From: JANQHS01 sp965227315
Lineage (GTDB): Bacteria; Bacteroidota; Bacteroidia; Cytophagales; CCMP332
NCBI GenBank assembly: GCA_965227315.1
Contig: OZ245737.1
Coordinates: 1,860,001 to 1,924,000, forward strand
Direction of reading: 5' to 3'
Length of the DNA stretch: 64,000 bases
Below, piece after piece: positions 1-8,067 of the stretch. A program made the translations under genes and the position numbers. Each line of letters begins with the position of its first letter. Position 1 is the first letter of the stretch. Below the pieces are notes generated by a model. It saw only the letters and a list, made by a program, of their open reading frames with translations. It made no database searches and had not been told where the DNA came from.

Positions 1-76
1 CGATCAGCTCAAGTCCGCGGATCTGGCGCATTTTCTCACTCTGAATGATTTCAAAAACCCTATTATCCCTTTGCAT
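1..76 (-). CDS. glyA: Serine hydroxymethyltransferase, N-terminal fragment (cut by window edge)
   Basis: Only the first 25 codons lie in the window, read leftwards from an ATG at 76-74. The peptide starts MQRDNRVFEIIQ and runs to RGLELI followed by a G, matching the conserved start of bacterial serine hydroxymethyltransferases (typically ...QIHGLELIASENF). The enzyme is a cytosolic PLP protein that interconverts serine and glycine and charges tetrahydrofolate with a one-carbon unit. It lies 58 bp downstream of trmH on the same strand. The call rests on this short N-terminal match; the catalytic part is outside the window. Confidence 0.72.
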   Translation of the reverse strand, partial: MQRDNRVFEIIQSEKMRQIRGLELI

Positions 77-134
77 GATCAATTGATTTAAGATGGCAAA
101 CTTAGGTTTCGATGATCAAAAAAATAAATGAATT

Positions 135-818
135 TTAGCTCGCCTCTTCAGTCAGCCTTTTCAGAATAGACTCTCCCCTGGGTATTGACTTTACAGTCCA
201 GTCCAGTAGAGTCTTTTGCTTTTTCTCCGGGCTCAAGAAAAATTCCGGTGGCAGACTGGGTTTGATCCTTTTCATTACAGAATACAAAAGGATCCCGGCG
301 CTCACCGAAACATTGAGGCTCTCGGAAAAGCCTTCTGTTCTTATGGAAAGAATTTCATCTGCCGCTTCAATAATACTGGCATCCAGGCCTTCGGCTTCAT
401 TTCCAAACAGAAACGCGGTGGGCGCCCTGGGGTGGAAGTCTTCCAGAAAAACGCCCCGGTCCGCAGGGGCTGTAGCGACAATTTGATATCCCCTTTTTCT
501 CAAGTCCTGAATGCAGCCATCTTCTCCGTGCCAAGAATCAAATACTCTTTGTTCCACCCATTTTGCGGAGCCTTTACTGGTATTCCTGACCGATCGCCTT
601 CTAAACTCCGGATCAATTACGGAGACCTCATGGATACCAAAGCTTTCGCAGGTTCGTATCAACGCACCACTGTTGTGCTCTTTTTTCACATCATCGATGG
701 CAATGGTGAAGTATTCTGTTCTATTCTCAAGAACCCGAAGGAGTAGCTCTTGGCGTTTGGGAGTGAGATAATCCCAGAGTTGATCAAATATTTCTTCCGA
801 AACCTTTCCCAAACTCAA
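135..818 (-). CDS. trmH: TrmH-family tRNA/rRNA 2'-O-methyltransferase (probable tRNA Gm18 methyltransferase)
   Basis: A 227-residue SpoU/TrmH-class SAM methyltransferase with a trefoil-knot fold. Motif 1 is the KKEHNSGALIRTCESFG region near residue 45-60 (Asn and Arg of the catalytic set). Motif 2 is LFGNEAEGLD near 138-147, and motif 3 is ESLNVSVSAGILLY near 165-178. Length and N-terminal layout resemble E. coli TrmH (229 aa), which methylates the ribose of G18 in tRNA, so that target is inferred. The start is TTG at 818-816: an in-frame TAA lies two codons upstream, an AAGGA run sits just before the TTG, and no early ATG exists. The TTG overlaps the TGA of the upstream glycosylase gene, so the two are translationally coupled. 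Confidence 0.85.
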   Translation of the reverse strand: MSLGKVSEEIFDQLWDYLTPKRQELLLRVLENRTEYFTIAIDDVKKEHNSGALIRTCESFGIHEVSVIDPEFRRRSVRNTSKGSAKWVEQRVFDSWHGEDGCIQDLRKRGYQIVATAPADRGVFLEDFHPRAPTAFLFGNEAEGLDASIIEAADEILSIRTEGFSESLNVSVSAGILLYSVMKRIKPSLPPEFFLSPEKKQKTLLDWTVKSIPRGESILKRLTEEAS

Positions 819-1483
819 TCCTTAATTCTGGAATAGCGCCAGAGATAAATCTGTGCCCAGGTCAAATGCGGTTCCCAGTTTTTACTGATCTCCAGAAGTT
901 CCGCCTTTTCCGGCAACTCCTTAAGCCCATAGACTCTTTGACTCATCGAGCGAATACCCAGATCCCCATGTGCAAGAACGTCACCACGCCCCAGAGAAAA
1001 CATCAAAAACATATGAGCAGTCCATTCGCCAATACCCTTGATCTGAACAAGGAAATTAATGATCTGGTCATTGCTCCATTCTGGCAGGGCCTTTATTTCG
1101 GAGGTGTTCTCACAAAAAAATTCAGCTAATGAATCGAGATATGACGCTTTTTGTCTGGAAACCCCAAATTCACGCCATTTTTCTCTACCGATCCCTCTCC
1201 ATTCTTCCGGATGCTCATAGTCTCCTTTGAATTCGAGAACCTTGCGAATGGTAGAATCGGCTGATTTGGTCGAGACCTGTTGGGAAAGGATAGACTCAAC
1301 CAAGGCCTGAAAAGGATTCGGGGTCAGCTCAAACTCGACAGGACCCACCCTCTCCAGGACATGAAAAAGCTGAAGGTCGTTCTCGGAGAAATGTTCAAGA
1401 AGTTCTCCATAGCTGGTATTTCTTAGGTTTTCTGGTTTTTCCAATGGGGCTGCAGGCTTATACCGGGGTTTGAATTTATCCAA
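815..1483 (-). CDS. DNA-3-methyladenine glycosylase (AlkA-type, HhH-GPD superfamily)
   Basis: A 222-residue base-excision repair glycosylase that removes alkylated purines. The helix-hairpin-helix is seen as LVQIKGIGEWTAHMF near residues 145-159, followed by the GPD-type loop DVLAHGDLGIR, in which Asp174 is the expected catalytic residue. The N-terminal part contains NPFQALVESILSQQVS, typical of the AlkA/MAG branch. The start is a TTG at 1483-1481 preceded by AGGGGAAAA, a reasonable ribosome binding site. The 3' end overlaps the trmH start. No Fe-S cluster cysteines are visible, which argues against the Nth/MutY branch. Confidence 0.85.
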   Translation of the reverse strand: MDKFKPRYKPAAPLEKPENLRNTSYGELLEHFSENDLQLFHVLERVGPVEFELTPNPFQALVESILSQQVSTKSADSTIRKVLEFKGDYEHPEEWRGIGREKWREFGVSRQKASYLDSLAEFFCENTSEIKALPEWSNDQIINFLVQIKGIGEWTAHMFLMFSLGRGDVLAHGDLGIRSMSQRVYGLKELPEKAELLEISKNWEPHLTWAQIYLWRYSRIKD

Positions 1484-1569
1484 TTTTCCCCTGAACGTTT
1501 TCAGCGCAATAAAGGGAGAAGCCGAATTCGGCTTGGAATTTGCTTATTTTTAATATCACCAGCGTTACT

Positions 1570-2295
1570 ATGAAAAAAAATCTACTCTTCATTCCTTTCA
1601 CCTTTTTGTTCTTTATCTCTGCCACTGCACAGCAGTCCGACTCCTTCAATGAGCTTAAAGAAGAGTTGCTGGGCCCAAGAAATATGATCGGATTCAACCT
1701 GGACATCTATGACCCTACAGGAAAATTTGCTACACTATTGGAGGGCTCTTCTGCATCGGGTTTTGGGTTGAATTACCTGAGAAGAACAAGCCCAAGATGG
1801 TCATTTGGAGGAGAGCTTTCGGTAGCCATGTATTACAAAGCGGAATATGATCTCCAAACCCAGAGTGGAGCCTCCGTACCGGTTTATGAGGAGGATTGTT
1901 TCTGGACCGTTCGGGGACTGGCCAGGTATGACCTTGTTCGAACCGAGTTTTTCACCACATATACCGAATTCCGAATTGGAATGAATAATTTTTTCTCGGA
2001 TGTCTCAGCAACCGTGGATGTAAATGAAGATGTCGGAAAAACCGTTTCCCATGGCCATAGTCTGGTCGCCGGGGTGGGCCTTGGGGCCAATATTGGACTT
2101 GGGAATTTTTCAGAATCCAACAATGGCATCTCAAGAACCTATATTACGGTTCGCGGCGGATACAATTATGGCTCCCCTACGTATTTCAGGAGCGCAAATG
2201 TGCCGAGTGGGCAAACAAATGATTTTGAAAAATATCGCCATTATAGCGAGATCAGCTATTTCGATTTTAATATTGGGATGGGTCTGAAATTTTAG
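1570..2295 (+). CDS. Outer-membrane beta-barrel protein, putative
   Basis: A 241-residue protein with a clear signal peptide (MKKNLLFIPFTFLFFISATAQ) and alternating aromatic/polar strands rich in Gly, Tyr and Phe, ending in FDFNIGMGLKF, an amphipathic last strand with a terminal Phe as in outer-membrane barrels. The likely start is the ATG at 1570, ten codons inside the longest frame, because the signal peptide begins there. The specific function is not recognisable. It is divergent from the glycosylase gene, and its stop overlaps the end of the convergent decarboxylase gene by 4 bp. Confidence 0.7.
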   Translation: MKKNLLFIPFTFLFFISATAQQSDSFNELKEELLGPRNMIGFNLDIYDPTGKFATLLEGSSASGFGLNYLRRTSPRWSFGGELSVAMYYKAEYDLQTQSGASVPVYEEDCFWTVRGLARYDLVRTEFFTTYTEFRIGMNNFFSDVSATVDVNEDVGKTVSHGHSLVAGVGLGANIGLGNFSESNNGISRTYITVRGGYNYGSPTYFRSANVPSGQTNDFEKYRHYSEISYFDFNIGMGLKF

Positions 2296-3746
2296 GCCGA
2301 CCCGTGAAGTAATGACGAACCAATCCTCCTGATCTCCCCCAAAAGCCCCTGAATATTTTCTTCCCCTGTCAATGGGTTCATCAAACATGACCTTAACCAG
2401 GTCTCTCCTTGGATCTCTGTTTTCACGATATAGTACCTCCCCTCCTCGACGAGCTTATTTCTGATCTGATATTGAATTCGTTTGGCTCTTGCATGGTCCT
2501 CTTTTTTTGATCCCAGATAGCGATAACAGACTATGTTGGTTTGAGGGTCAAGGGCCAACTCAAAATCCTCTGATTCTGAAATGATTCGGGCAAACAGCTC
2601 CGTTAGGCACATCAGGTGGTCAATATGTTGTTCCACAAATGCGGTTCCACCGATCAATAATGAGTTGATGGCCTTTAGCCCCATGGTATCCCGGGTGCAC
2701 TCAAGTGTCCTTTTTCCGATTTCAAAATCAAGGTCTTCCTTGTGCTCATCTTCCCTCCATAGATACTTTACGTCCTGATCAAAGGATGAAAAAGAATCGG
2801 CCTTGTCCCGAAACAAAACCGCAGTAACCAATGAGGGCGTGTGGAGAAGTTTGTGGAAGTCAAACACAACACTATCAGCCAACTCCATTCCATCAAGGCG
2901 TTTTCGGTACTTTTCAGAAAATATCATGGGTCCACCATGGGCGGCATCCACGTGAAACCAGAGCTTATGATCATGAGCAAACTTTCCCAACACCCGAAGA
3001 TCATCAAAGGTCCCCGTGGATGTCGAGCAGCTGTTGGCGATCAAACCAATGATCTTTTTGTTTTTTTTCGATCCTTTTTCCAATGCGGCATTGAGCTGTC
3101 CCGGATCAATGGTATGGTCTGGCAGACAAGGAACAGAAATCAAACCTTCTTCTCCCCAGCCCATGATCTTGGCTGCCCGATCAACACTATAATGAGATTC
3201 CGCAGACACAAGAACTGCATAATCTGAGCCGCCTTCATTCCAGGAGCCCCCAGCCCTATTTTCTCTCATGGCCAGCATGGCGGTAAGGTTACCAAGGCTT
3301 CCACCGGAAGTCAGCACCCCGCCCCCTTTTGCCATCCCGAACTTTTCGAGCAGAAAATCGATCACAGCCTGTTCAACAGCTACACCAAATTGTCCCATCT
3401 CCGATACCGCCGTTCCATTGTTCAATACAGAAGTGGACCAATCCGCAACTATATTTCCAAAGTATGGTGGCGGCACCTGATGCCCCATATACCTTGGGTC
3501 ATGGAGATGGATGGAATTATTGAAAAGATCCTTTAAGATCTCATTCTGATCAACGGGAAAGCCTGTTTTCAAAAGGTCCAGATATTTTTTCCTGATGGCG
3601 CCCTTATCCGGGTTGGGAATGGTTCTTTCCATTTCCATTCTCTGCATACTCGTGATCTGATCTGCAAAAAAATTGATCGCGGCAGATGCCTGAATTCGAA
3701 AATGGTCAGTGTTTGTCTTATCCTGAATAGAAGACTTCTGTTGCAT
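2292..3746 (-). CDS. PLP-dependent group II amino-acid decarboxylase
   Basis: A 484-residue cytosolic fold-type I PLP enzyme of the aromatic-L-amino-acid/glutamate/diaminobutyrate decarboxylase family. Visible features are TSGGSLGNLTA near residues 146-156 (phosphate binding), SAESHYSVDRA near 181-191 with a ring-stacking His185, WFHVDAAHGG with Asp267, and DFHKLLHTP with the Schiff-base Lys299. Length is normal for the family. The substrate cannot be read from the sequence: tyrosine, tryptophan, DOPA, glutamate and 2,4-diaminobutyrate enzymes share these motifs. The ATG at 3746 is the only plausible start. Confidence 0.85.
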   Translation of the reverse strand: MQQKSSIQDKTNTDHFRIQASAAINFFADQITSMQRMEMERTIPNPDKGAIRKKYLDLLKTGFPVDQNEILKDLFNNSIHLHDPRYMGHQVPPPYFGNIVADWSTSVLNNGTAVSEMGQFGVAVEQAVIDFLLEKFGMAKGGGVLTSGGSLGNLTAMLAMRENRAGGSWNEGGSDYAVLVSAESHYSVDRAAKIMGWGEEGLISVPCLPDHTIDPGQLNAALEKGSKKNKKIIGLIANSCSTSTGTFDDLRVLGKFAHDHKLWFHVDAAHGGPMIFSEKYRKRLDGMELADSVVFDFHKLLHTPSLVTAVLFRDKADSFSSFDQDVKYLWREDEHKEDLDFEIGKRTLECTRDTMGLKAINSLLIGGTAFVEQHIDHLMCLTELFARIISESEDFELALDPQTNIVCYRYLGSKKEDHARAKRIQYQIRNKLVEEGRYYIVKTEIQGETWLRSCLMNPLTGEENIQGLLGEIRRIGSSLLHGSA

Positions 3747-3809
3747 TGGTTTTTCAGTTAATTAATAGACGAAATATCCGAATTTTGGGTCCGGATCAAC
3801 CCTTTAACA

Positions 3810-3947
3810 TTGGATCTTAAAAAGAAGATATTTATCGGAGTGTCGGTTTTGTTCATATTAGGTGTTATTCTTATTGCCTATGATATGTATTCCAGAACAA
3901 CACCTCCTTGGGAGAAGAAAAAGGAGATCCTGGAAAAGTATGAGTAA
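3810..3947 (+). CDS. Small single-pass membrane protein, 45 aa
   Basis: A short frame, TTG-initiated at 3810, encodes LDLKKKIFIGVSVLFILGV followed by LIAYDMYSRTTPPWEKKKEILEKYE. It shows a basic N-terminus, one transmembrane helix of about 17-19 residues, and a charged C-terminal tail with a TTPPW motif. The positive-inside arrangement and clean stop argue that it is real, and small proteins of this shape are common in Bacteroidota. It lies in the gap between the divergent decarboxylase and the next plus-strand gene. Function unknown; the TTG start is the weakest part of the call. Confidence 0.55.
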   Translation: MDLKKKIFIGVSVLFILGVILIAYDMYSRTTPPWEKKKEILEKYE

Positions 3948-3994
3948 TCCCCAATATTTTTCGATTATTGTTACCAGAAAATCAAGCTTGGCTA

Positions 3995-4315
3995 ATGGAC
4001 AACCTTCAAAAAAATGAATTCTTAGCTTTTCTTTTCCTTTATGGAGCTGCAGCTGACCTCATTCTGACACAAAGTGAAATGGAGCTCATCGCAGAAAAAG
4101 TGGGAATGGATAATCTAAAAAAGGCCAAATCTCTTTATGACAACTTTTCGGATTATGAAAAGATCCAGTTCATTATGGCACATCGGGAAACCTATTTTCC
4201 CGATGAACAAAAGAAGGAAGAGTTAATGACAGAATTGAAGGCTATCTTCTTGGCTGACAACAAGTTCTCTGTTCAAGAACAGAACCTCTTTCGCTCCCTG
4301 AACAAGCTCATGTGA
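3995..4315 (+). CDS. Conserved hypothetical protein, all-helical (TerB-like)
   Basis: A 106-residue acidic, helical protein from the ATG at 3995; a TTG nine codons upstream (3968) is an alternative start. The pattern FLAFLFLYGAAADLILTQSEMELIAEKVG resembles the TellURite-resistance TerB-like fold, in which an acidic loop follows a hydrophobic helix. A second similar unit (AIFLADNKFSVQEQNLF) near the C-terminus repeats the arrangement. No signal peptide or catalytic motif is visible. It converges on the TPR gene, ending one base before that gene's stop. The family call is tentative. Confidence 0.6.
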   Translation: MDNLQKNEFLAFLFLYGAAADLILTQSEMELIAEKVGMDNLKKAKSLYDNFSDYEKIQFIMAHRETYFPDEQKKEELMTELKAIFLADNKFSVQEQNLFRSLNKLM

Positions 4316-6124
4316 TCAATTGATCGCATCTCCCCTTAATTGTCGATACCTGCGTCGAGCATCCTCGGCGTAGAAGCTGCCCGGATAATCGAACAAGATC
4401 ACCTTATAGGTTTCCATCGCCTCTTCCCTGCGATCGAGCTCTTCTTCCAACAAACGCCCTTTCAGGTAGAGCGCATCGTCCATGAGAATGTCATGAGCGT
4501 ACTCAGCAATGATCATGTCCAAGTAGTCAATAGCCCCATCATAATACCCCATTTTTTGTTGGATCAGAGCAAGTTTATAATAGGTTTCATCGGTGAGGCT
4601 ATGTTGGGGATATCTCGCCAAAAAATCTTCAAACCCTTCCTTGGCCCTCATGTAATCCTGACTGAAATACAGAAGATCGATTCGGGCAAATTCTGTGAGA
4701 GCAGCATAAGATGTATCAAGCGCTGAGTTATCCTGGATCAGCAGACTCAGATCCATGGCATCATTTGCGATCTGTCTCGTGGTTGCTCTTTTGAGTATAT
4801 CCAGATTTGCTTTGGCAAGGTCAAACTCGCCTGAAAAATAATAGACCTTTGCCAATCTGAATTTACCTTCATGCCCCAAAGGCTGGTCCTTGTAGCTTTT
4901 TTCAACCTGCGCGTAAAGGATCTTGGACTCCCAGGGTTCATCCCTTAAAAGATAAATATCCCCCATGTCCAGCTTGCACTGTCCCGGAAAGTTTCGAGGG
5001 GTTCTCGGAACCAAAAGCGCCTCCTCCAATTGTCTGATGGCCAGATCATAATCTCCCATCTGGAATGCATTCAAAAGCGCCATTCGCCTATAGGCTTCTG
5101 CAGAGCCTCTTTTCTTTCCTATTCTGTTCACATAGCTTTCATATTCTTTCAAAACCAATCTGATCTGAACGGTATCCACAGGAAAGACGCTTTTGGCCAG
5201 TTCCTCCCGCGCTGTGATCTCCCTTCTCTTGGCTTCCGGATAAATTCCGGAAGCCGAATACACCTTGGCGACATAGCCGTAGAGTTCGATTGCTTCCTCA
5301 TAAGCCCGGTTCTCGAAAATGATCTCTCCCAAATCCATGAGCTCTTTTCCCTGCAAACCCAGACGCTTATCAATCGACTTTGCCTGAACAATCGCAGATC
5401 TGAAGTCTTTCTTTTGAACATAGAACCAGACCAACAGCTTTGAAAAAACCAGGGATTCGGGATCTTTTTGAATCCTCGATATTATACTACTCTCGAGATG
5501 AACCGAGACGGATTCGTCTTCCAGGTAGGATTGGAATTGGTTTTCCACATATTTCAAGTATCCTGGAGCATAGAATAGCAAACTGATTCCTTCATCGATC
5601 ATTTTCATTTTTTGCCCCGAAAATTGATAGAGCGCTATTAGGTTTTGTGAATACATTGTTGGCTCTCCAATGACCTTTCTTGACCCTAGAAATAGTTCTT
5701 CCGACAGATCATACTCCTTCCTTTCAATCATATGCCTGGCGGAGGTTTCTGTAAACAGCTGATTTGGGAGAACTTCTTTAAAAAGATCTTCTTTGAGCCT
5801 TTCTGCATCCTTTTTCTTACCCTGATCCCGATAGATCAAGAACAGGTCGATCGTATATGCCCACTCCAGCGGGTAATCTTTTCTAAAGCTCTTTAGGCTT
5901 TTCTCTGCACGAGGATAATCCCTGAGACTGATGAGTGAATTATAATAATGATCATAAATGAGGCGGGGATCCTTGTTCTGTTTTAAGAACTTATCATAGT
6001 ATATCAATGCTTTTTCATAATCGCCCTTTTGAAAATACTCATCTCCCAGCTCAGCATTAGGATCCTGAGTCATTGCCATTATTGGAAACAGGATGATCAG
6101 AAGAAATGTAAAGCACTTATTCAC
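4316..6124 (-). CDS. Exported tetratricopeptide-repeat protein
   Basis: A 602-residue protein with a signal peptide (MNKCFTFLLIILFPIMAMTQ) followed by TPR units across the whole length. Clear examples are AELGDEYFQKGDYEKALIYYDKF at the N-terminus and AMDLSLL...YYDGAIDYLDMIIAEYAHD and EAMETYKVILFDYPGSFYAEDARRRYRQL at the C-terminus, resembling BamD/YbgF-like TPRs. It is probably a periplasmic scaffold. The start is GTG at 6124-6122. It is a single gene with long non-coding DNA upstream. No partner can be named from context. Confidence 0.8.
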   Translation of the reverse strand: MNKCFTFLLIILFPIMAMTQDPNAELGDEYFQKGDYEKALIYYDKFLKQNKDPRLIYDHYYNSLISLRDYPRAEKSLKSFRKDYPLEWAYTIDLFLIYRDQGKKKDAERLKEDLFKEVLPNQLFTETSARHMIERKEYDLSEELFLGSRKVIGEPTMYSQNLIALYQFSGQKMKMIDEGISLLFYAPGYLKYVENQFQSYLEDESVSVHLESSIISRIQKDPESLVFSKLLVWFYVQKKDFRSAIVQAKSIDKRLGLQGKELMDLGEIIFENRAYEEAIELYGYVAKVYSASGIYPEAKRREITAREELAKSVFPVDTVQIRLVLKEYESYVNRIGKKRGSAEAYRRMALLNAFQMGDYDLAIRQLEEALLVPRTPRNFPGQCKLDMGDIYLLRDEPWESKILYAQVEKSYKDQPLGHEGKFRLAKVYYFSGEFDLAKANLDILKRATTRQIANDAMDLSLLIQDNSALDTSYAALTEFARIDLLYFSQDYMRAKEGFEDFLARYPQHSLTDETYYKLALIQQKMGYYDGAIDYLDMIIAEYAHDILMDDALYLKGRLLEEELDRREEAMETYKVILFDYPGSFYAEDARRRYRQLRGDAIN

Positions 6125-6492
6125 TGTTGTCGACCTCTCTTAATGATATTTATAATAGATTATAAAGTATAGTTATTATTATAATACTGTTGGAAAGTGG
6201 AAAAAAAGGAAAAACTTTTTTTGTTGGTTTCAATCGTTTTTAATGTTCTGTTATATAACCTCAATCCACATTTTCTTATTGTGTAAACATTTGATTTACA
6301 AAAAATTAACATTGCCGAAGAACCTGGGGGAAAAACAACTGTCGATTAATTTCTGTTTTGAACAATGTGAATACCACCCCAAAGAACCGTTAGTTGTTTG
6401 GTATTTATCAAAGCGCTTGCCAGAATTTTGATCAGACCTCCCTTTCACATGGATTTATTCACAGGGAAGTTCGGGTTAATCCACAGCTTTTC
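6125..6492. other. Non-coding AT-rich segment; candidate replication origin (oriC)
   Basis: This 368-bp stretch has no credible gene. Positions about 6140-6300 are very AT-rich (a possible unwinding element). It is followed by DnaA-box-like 9-mers against TTATNCACA: TTATTCACA at 6455-6463 (9/9), TAATCCACA at 6477-6485 (8/9), and TGTGAATAC at 6366-6374 (8/9 on the reverse strand). Weaker 7/9 matches are at 6262-6270 and 6280-6288. The flanking gene set, with mnmG (gidA) and two parS sites within 3.6 kb, is the kind found near many bacterial origins. Against it, genes on both sides are mostly on the minus strand, so no clear strand switch marks the site. The segment could also simply be the promoter region of the TPR gene. 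Confidence 0.45.
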
Positions 6493-8067
6493 TCAAAATT
6501 CCACAACCTTATCCTGTTGGATCCAGTTGGCTTTTAGCTGTATTTCCTCTTCATAAAAATGGTAGAATTCGGGCTCCGTGCCTTTCCTGAAGTCCCCAAA
6601 GTCCCATTGTTCATTGCAATTCCTGTCGATCATCACCCTGATACGGTACTTACCGGGAACCAAACCGCGGAAAGTGAATTTTTCAGGATTGATCGATGTG
6701 CGTATCGGAAGAAAGGAAGGATCGACCACTTCAACGATATAGCACTGCTCCGATGTTTTGACACTGCCCTCCATTTGTCCATAGTTTTCAGGATTCTGGA
6801 AGCCAAACATCATCTCATTTTTTCCCAAGGTATCGCCCAGTATGGTTATGGCGGAGCCTTTCTTAAAGAGGAAGCCGAATTTTTGGAGCTTCAATTCCGG
6901 CCTGAATACCCAGGGAAGAGAGAGCTCTTGATCGAAATGATCAGAAAAATTCAGGGTGTCATTATTCTGGTAAAAAATAATGGAGTCGCTATTAAGAGAT
7001 CTTAGTGGAAATGATGAGTCAAAAATGATACTGTCTCCTTTGAGGATCTCACTGCCCTTTTTTGGTTGTGAAACCAATTCCTTCGGGCCATCATAGGGTT
7101 TTCCATCGGGGCTTAGGAACATAGTTGCAGTAGAATCCTGGATGTTTCCCAAACTGTCTGTTACGGAGAATGAGAATAGCACGGAGTCCGGGTTTTGGGG
7201 AAATAGATATACTTCCTTGTTCCCGTTTCTTAACGAATGGGCGGTATTATTGTCCTTAAGTGAAAACTCTTTTATTCCCTTGGAAAAACTCATTCGGAAA
7301 TAATCTGCCTCTTGAAAAGTTCTTATCAGTCTGGGTTTTGTAAAGTCCTGTTTTACCAGATATAGTTCCGTTTGGGCAGAATCGTAATAGGGAAAAATGC
7401 TGGCATTTTGGAAAGCGATTTTTTCCTGGGAAATGTCGAATAACTTGTTGAGGTTCTTATCGGTGAAGGCGAACAGCTTGAATTCTCTGATCGGCAAATT
7501 CCCTATGAGGAAGGTTCCGTCATTTTCAGCCTTGGTATAATAGATTGGCTTGTGTTTCCTTGGATCCAGGGTATCGCTGGGATCATAGAGACCCACGATG
7601 ACATCTTTCTTTGCGGGCTGGTGGTTTTCGATGTTTAACACCCGACCACGGATAATGCCTGTGTCCAGAACATTTCCTGTTGAAAAGGCGAGTACCAGGT
7701 TGTCGGGTACGTTTTTCTCTGTGATGTCTGACACCGCGGAGCCGAAATTAAATGTATAGGTTGTATTCTCTTCCAGAGTATCTATAAGGTTGATAATCAG
7801 CGATTTACTTCGAATTTTTTCCTTGTATTGGAAATCAGGGTTGGGAGAAATGATAAGCTCTCCTTTCAGGTTTTTGACATCGATAATTTCGTCGAAGACC
7901 AAACGAAGCTGCCGGCCTCGGAATTGGGTACTCTGGTTTTTGGGAATAGAGATAGTCACCATTGGAGGATCCAGATCCTTGGGGCCGCCGGTGGGGGGTT
8001 TTTGGCTGGCACATGCCTGTAGCAGGATTATCCAGACGATGGAGATTAGGAATGTGCTTTTTCTCAT
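6493..8067 (-). CDS. Conserved Bacteroidota lipoprotein with Ig-like domain
   Basis: A 524-residue lipoprotein: signal peptide with lipobox LLQAC (Cys at residue 19), then PPTGGPKDLDPP, a signature of a widespread Bacteroidota Ig-like family with a Big_5-type domain (residues about 30-130). Further beta-rich segments follow, including carboxypeptidase-like LPIREFKLFAFTDKNLNKLFD and the C-terminal LVPGKYRIRVMIDRNCNEQWDFGD. Expected at the outer or inner membrane on the periplasmic side; function unknown. Its ATG overlaps the mnmG stop (ATGA), so it is the last gene of the mnmG operon. Confidence 0.8.
   Translation of the reverse strand: MRKSTFLISIVWIILLQACASQKPPTGGPKDLDPPMVTISIPKNQSTQFRGRQLRLVFDEIIDVKNLKGELIISPNPDFQYKEKIRSKSLIINLIDTLEENTTYTFNFGSAVSDITEKNVPDNLVLAFSTGNVLDTGIIRGRVLNIENHQPAKKDVIVGLYDPSDTLDPRKHKPIYYTKAENDGTFLIGNLPIREFKLFAFTDKNLNKLFDISQEKIAFQNASIFPYYDSAQTELYLVKQDFTKPRLIRTFQEADYFRMSFSKGIKEFSLKDNNTAHSLRNGNKEVYLFPQNPDSVLFSFSVTDSLGNIQDSTATMFLSPDGKPYDGPKELVSQPKKGSEILKGDSIIFDSSFPLRSLNSDSIIFYQNNDTLNFSDHFDQELSLPWVFRPELKLQKFGFLFKKGSAITILGDTLGKNEMMFGFQNPENYGQMEGSVKTSEQCYIVEVVDPSFLPIRTSINPEKFTFRGLVPGKYRIRVMIDRNCNEQWDFGDFRKGTEPEFYHFYEEEIQLKANWIQQDKVVEF

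Noticed and set aside
216..746. Long plus-strand frame opposite trmH
   Set aside because: trmH on the minus strand has clear methyltransferase motifs; the plus-strand frame has none.
2944..2959. parS-like sequence with core CCACGTG inside the decarboxylase gene
   Set aside because: Only about 11 of 16 bases match the sites at 9934 and 9960, symmetry is broken, and it is coding sequence, so chance is more likely.
6243..6431. 62-codon open frame on the plus strand in the AT-rich gap
   Set aside because: Composition follows the AT-rich non-coding DNA, no domain or signal peptide is visible, and it spans the DnaA-box-like sites.
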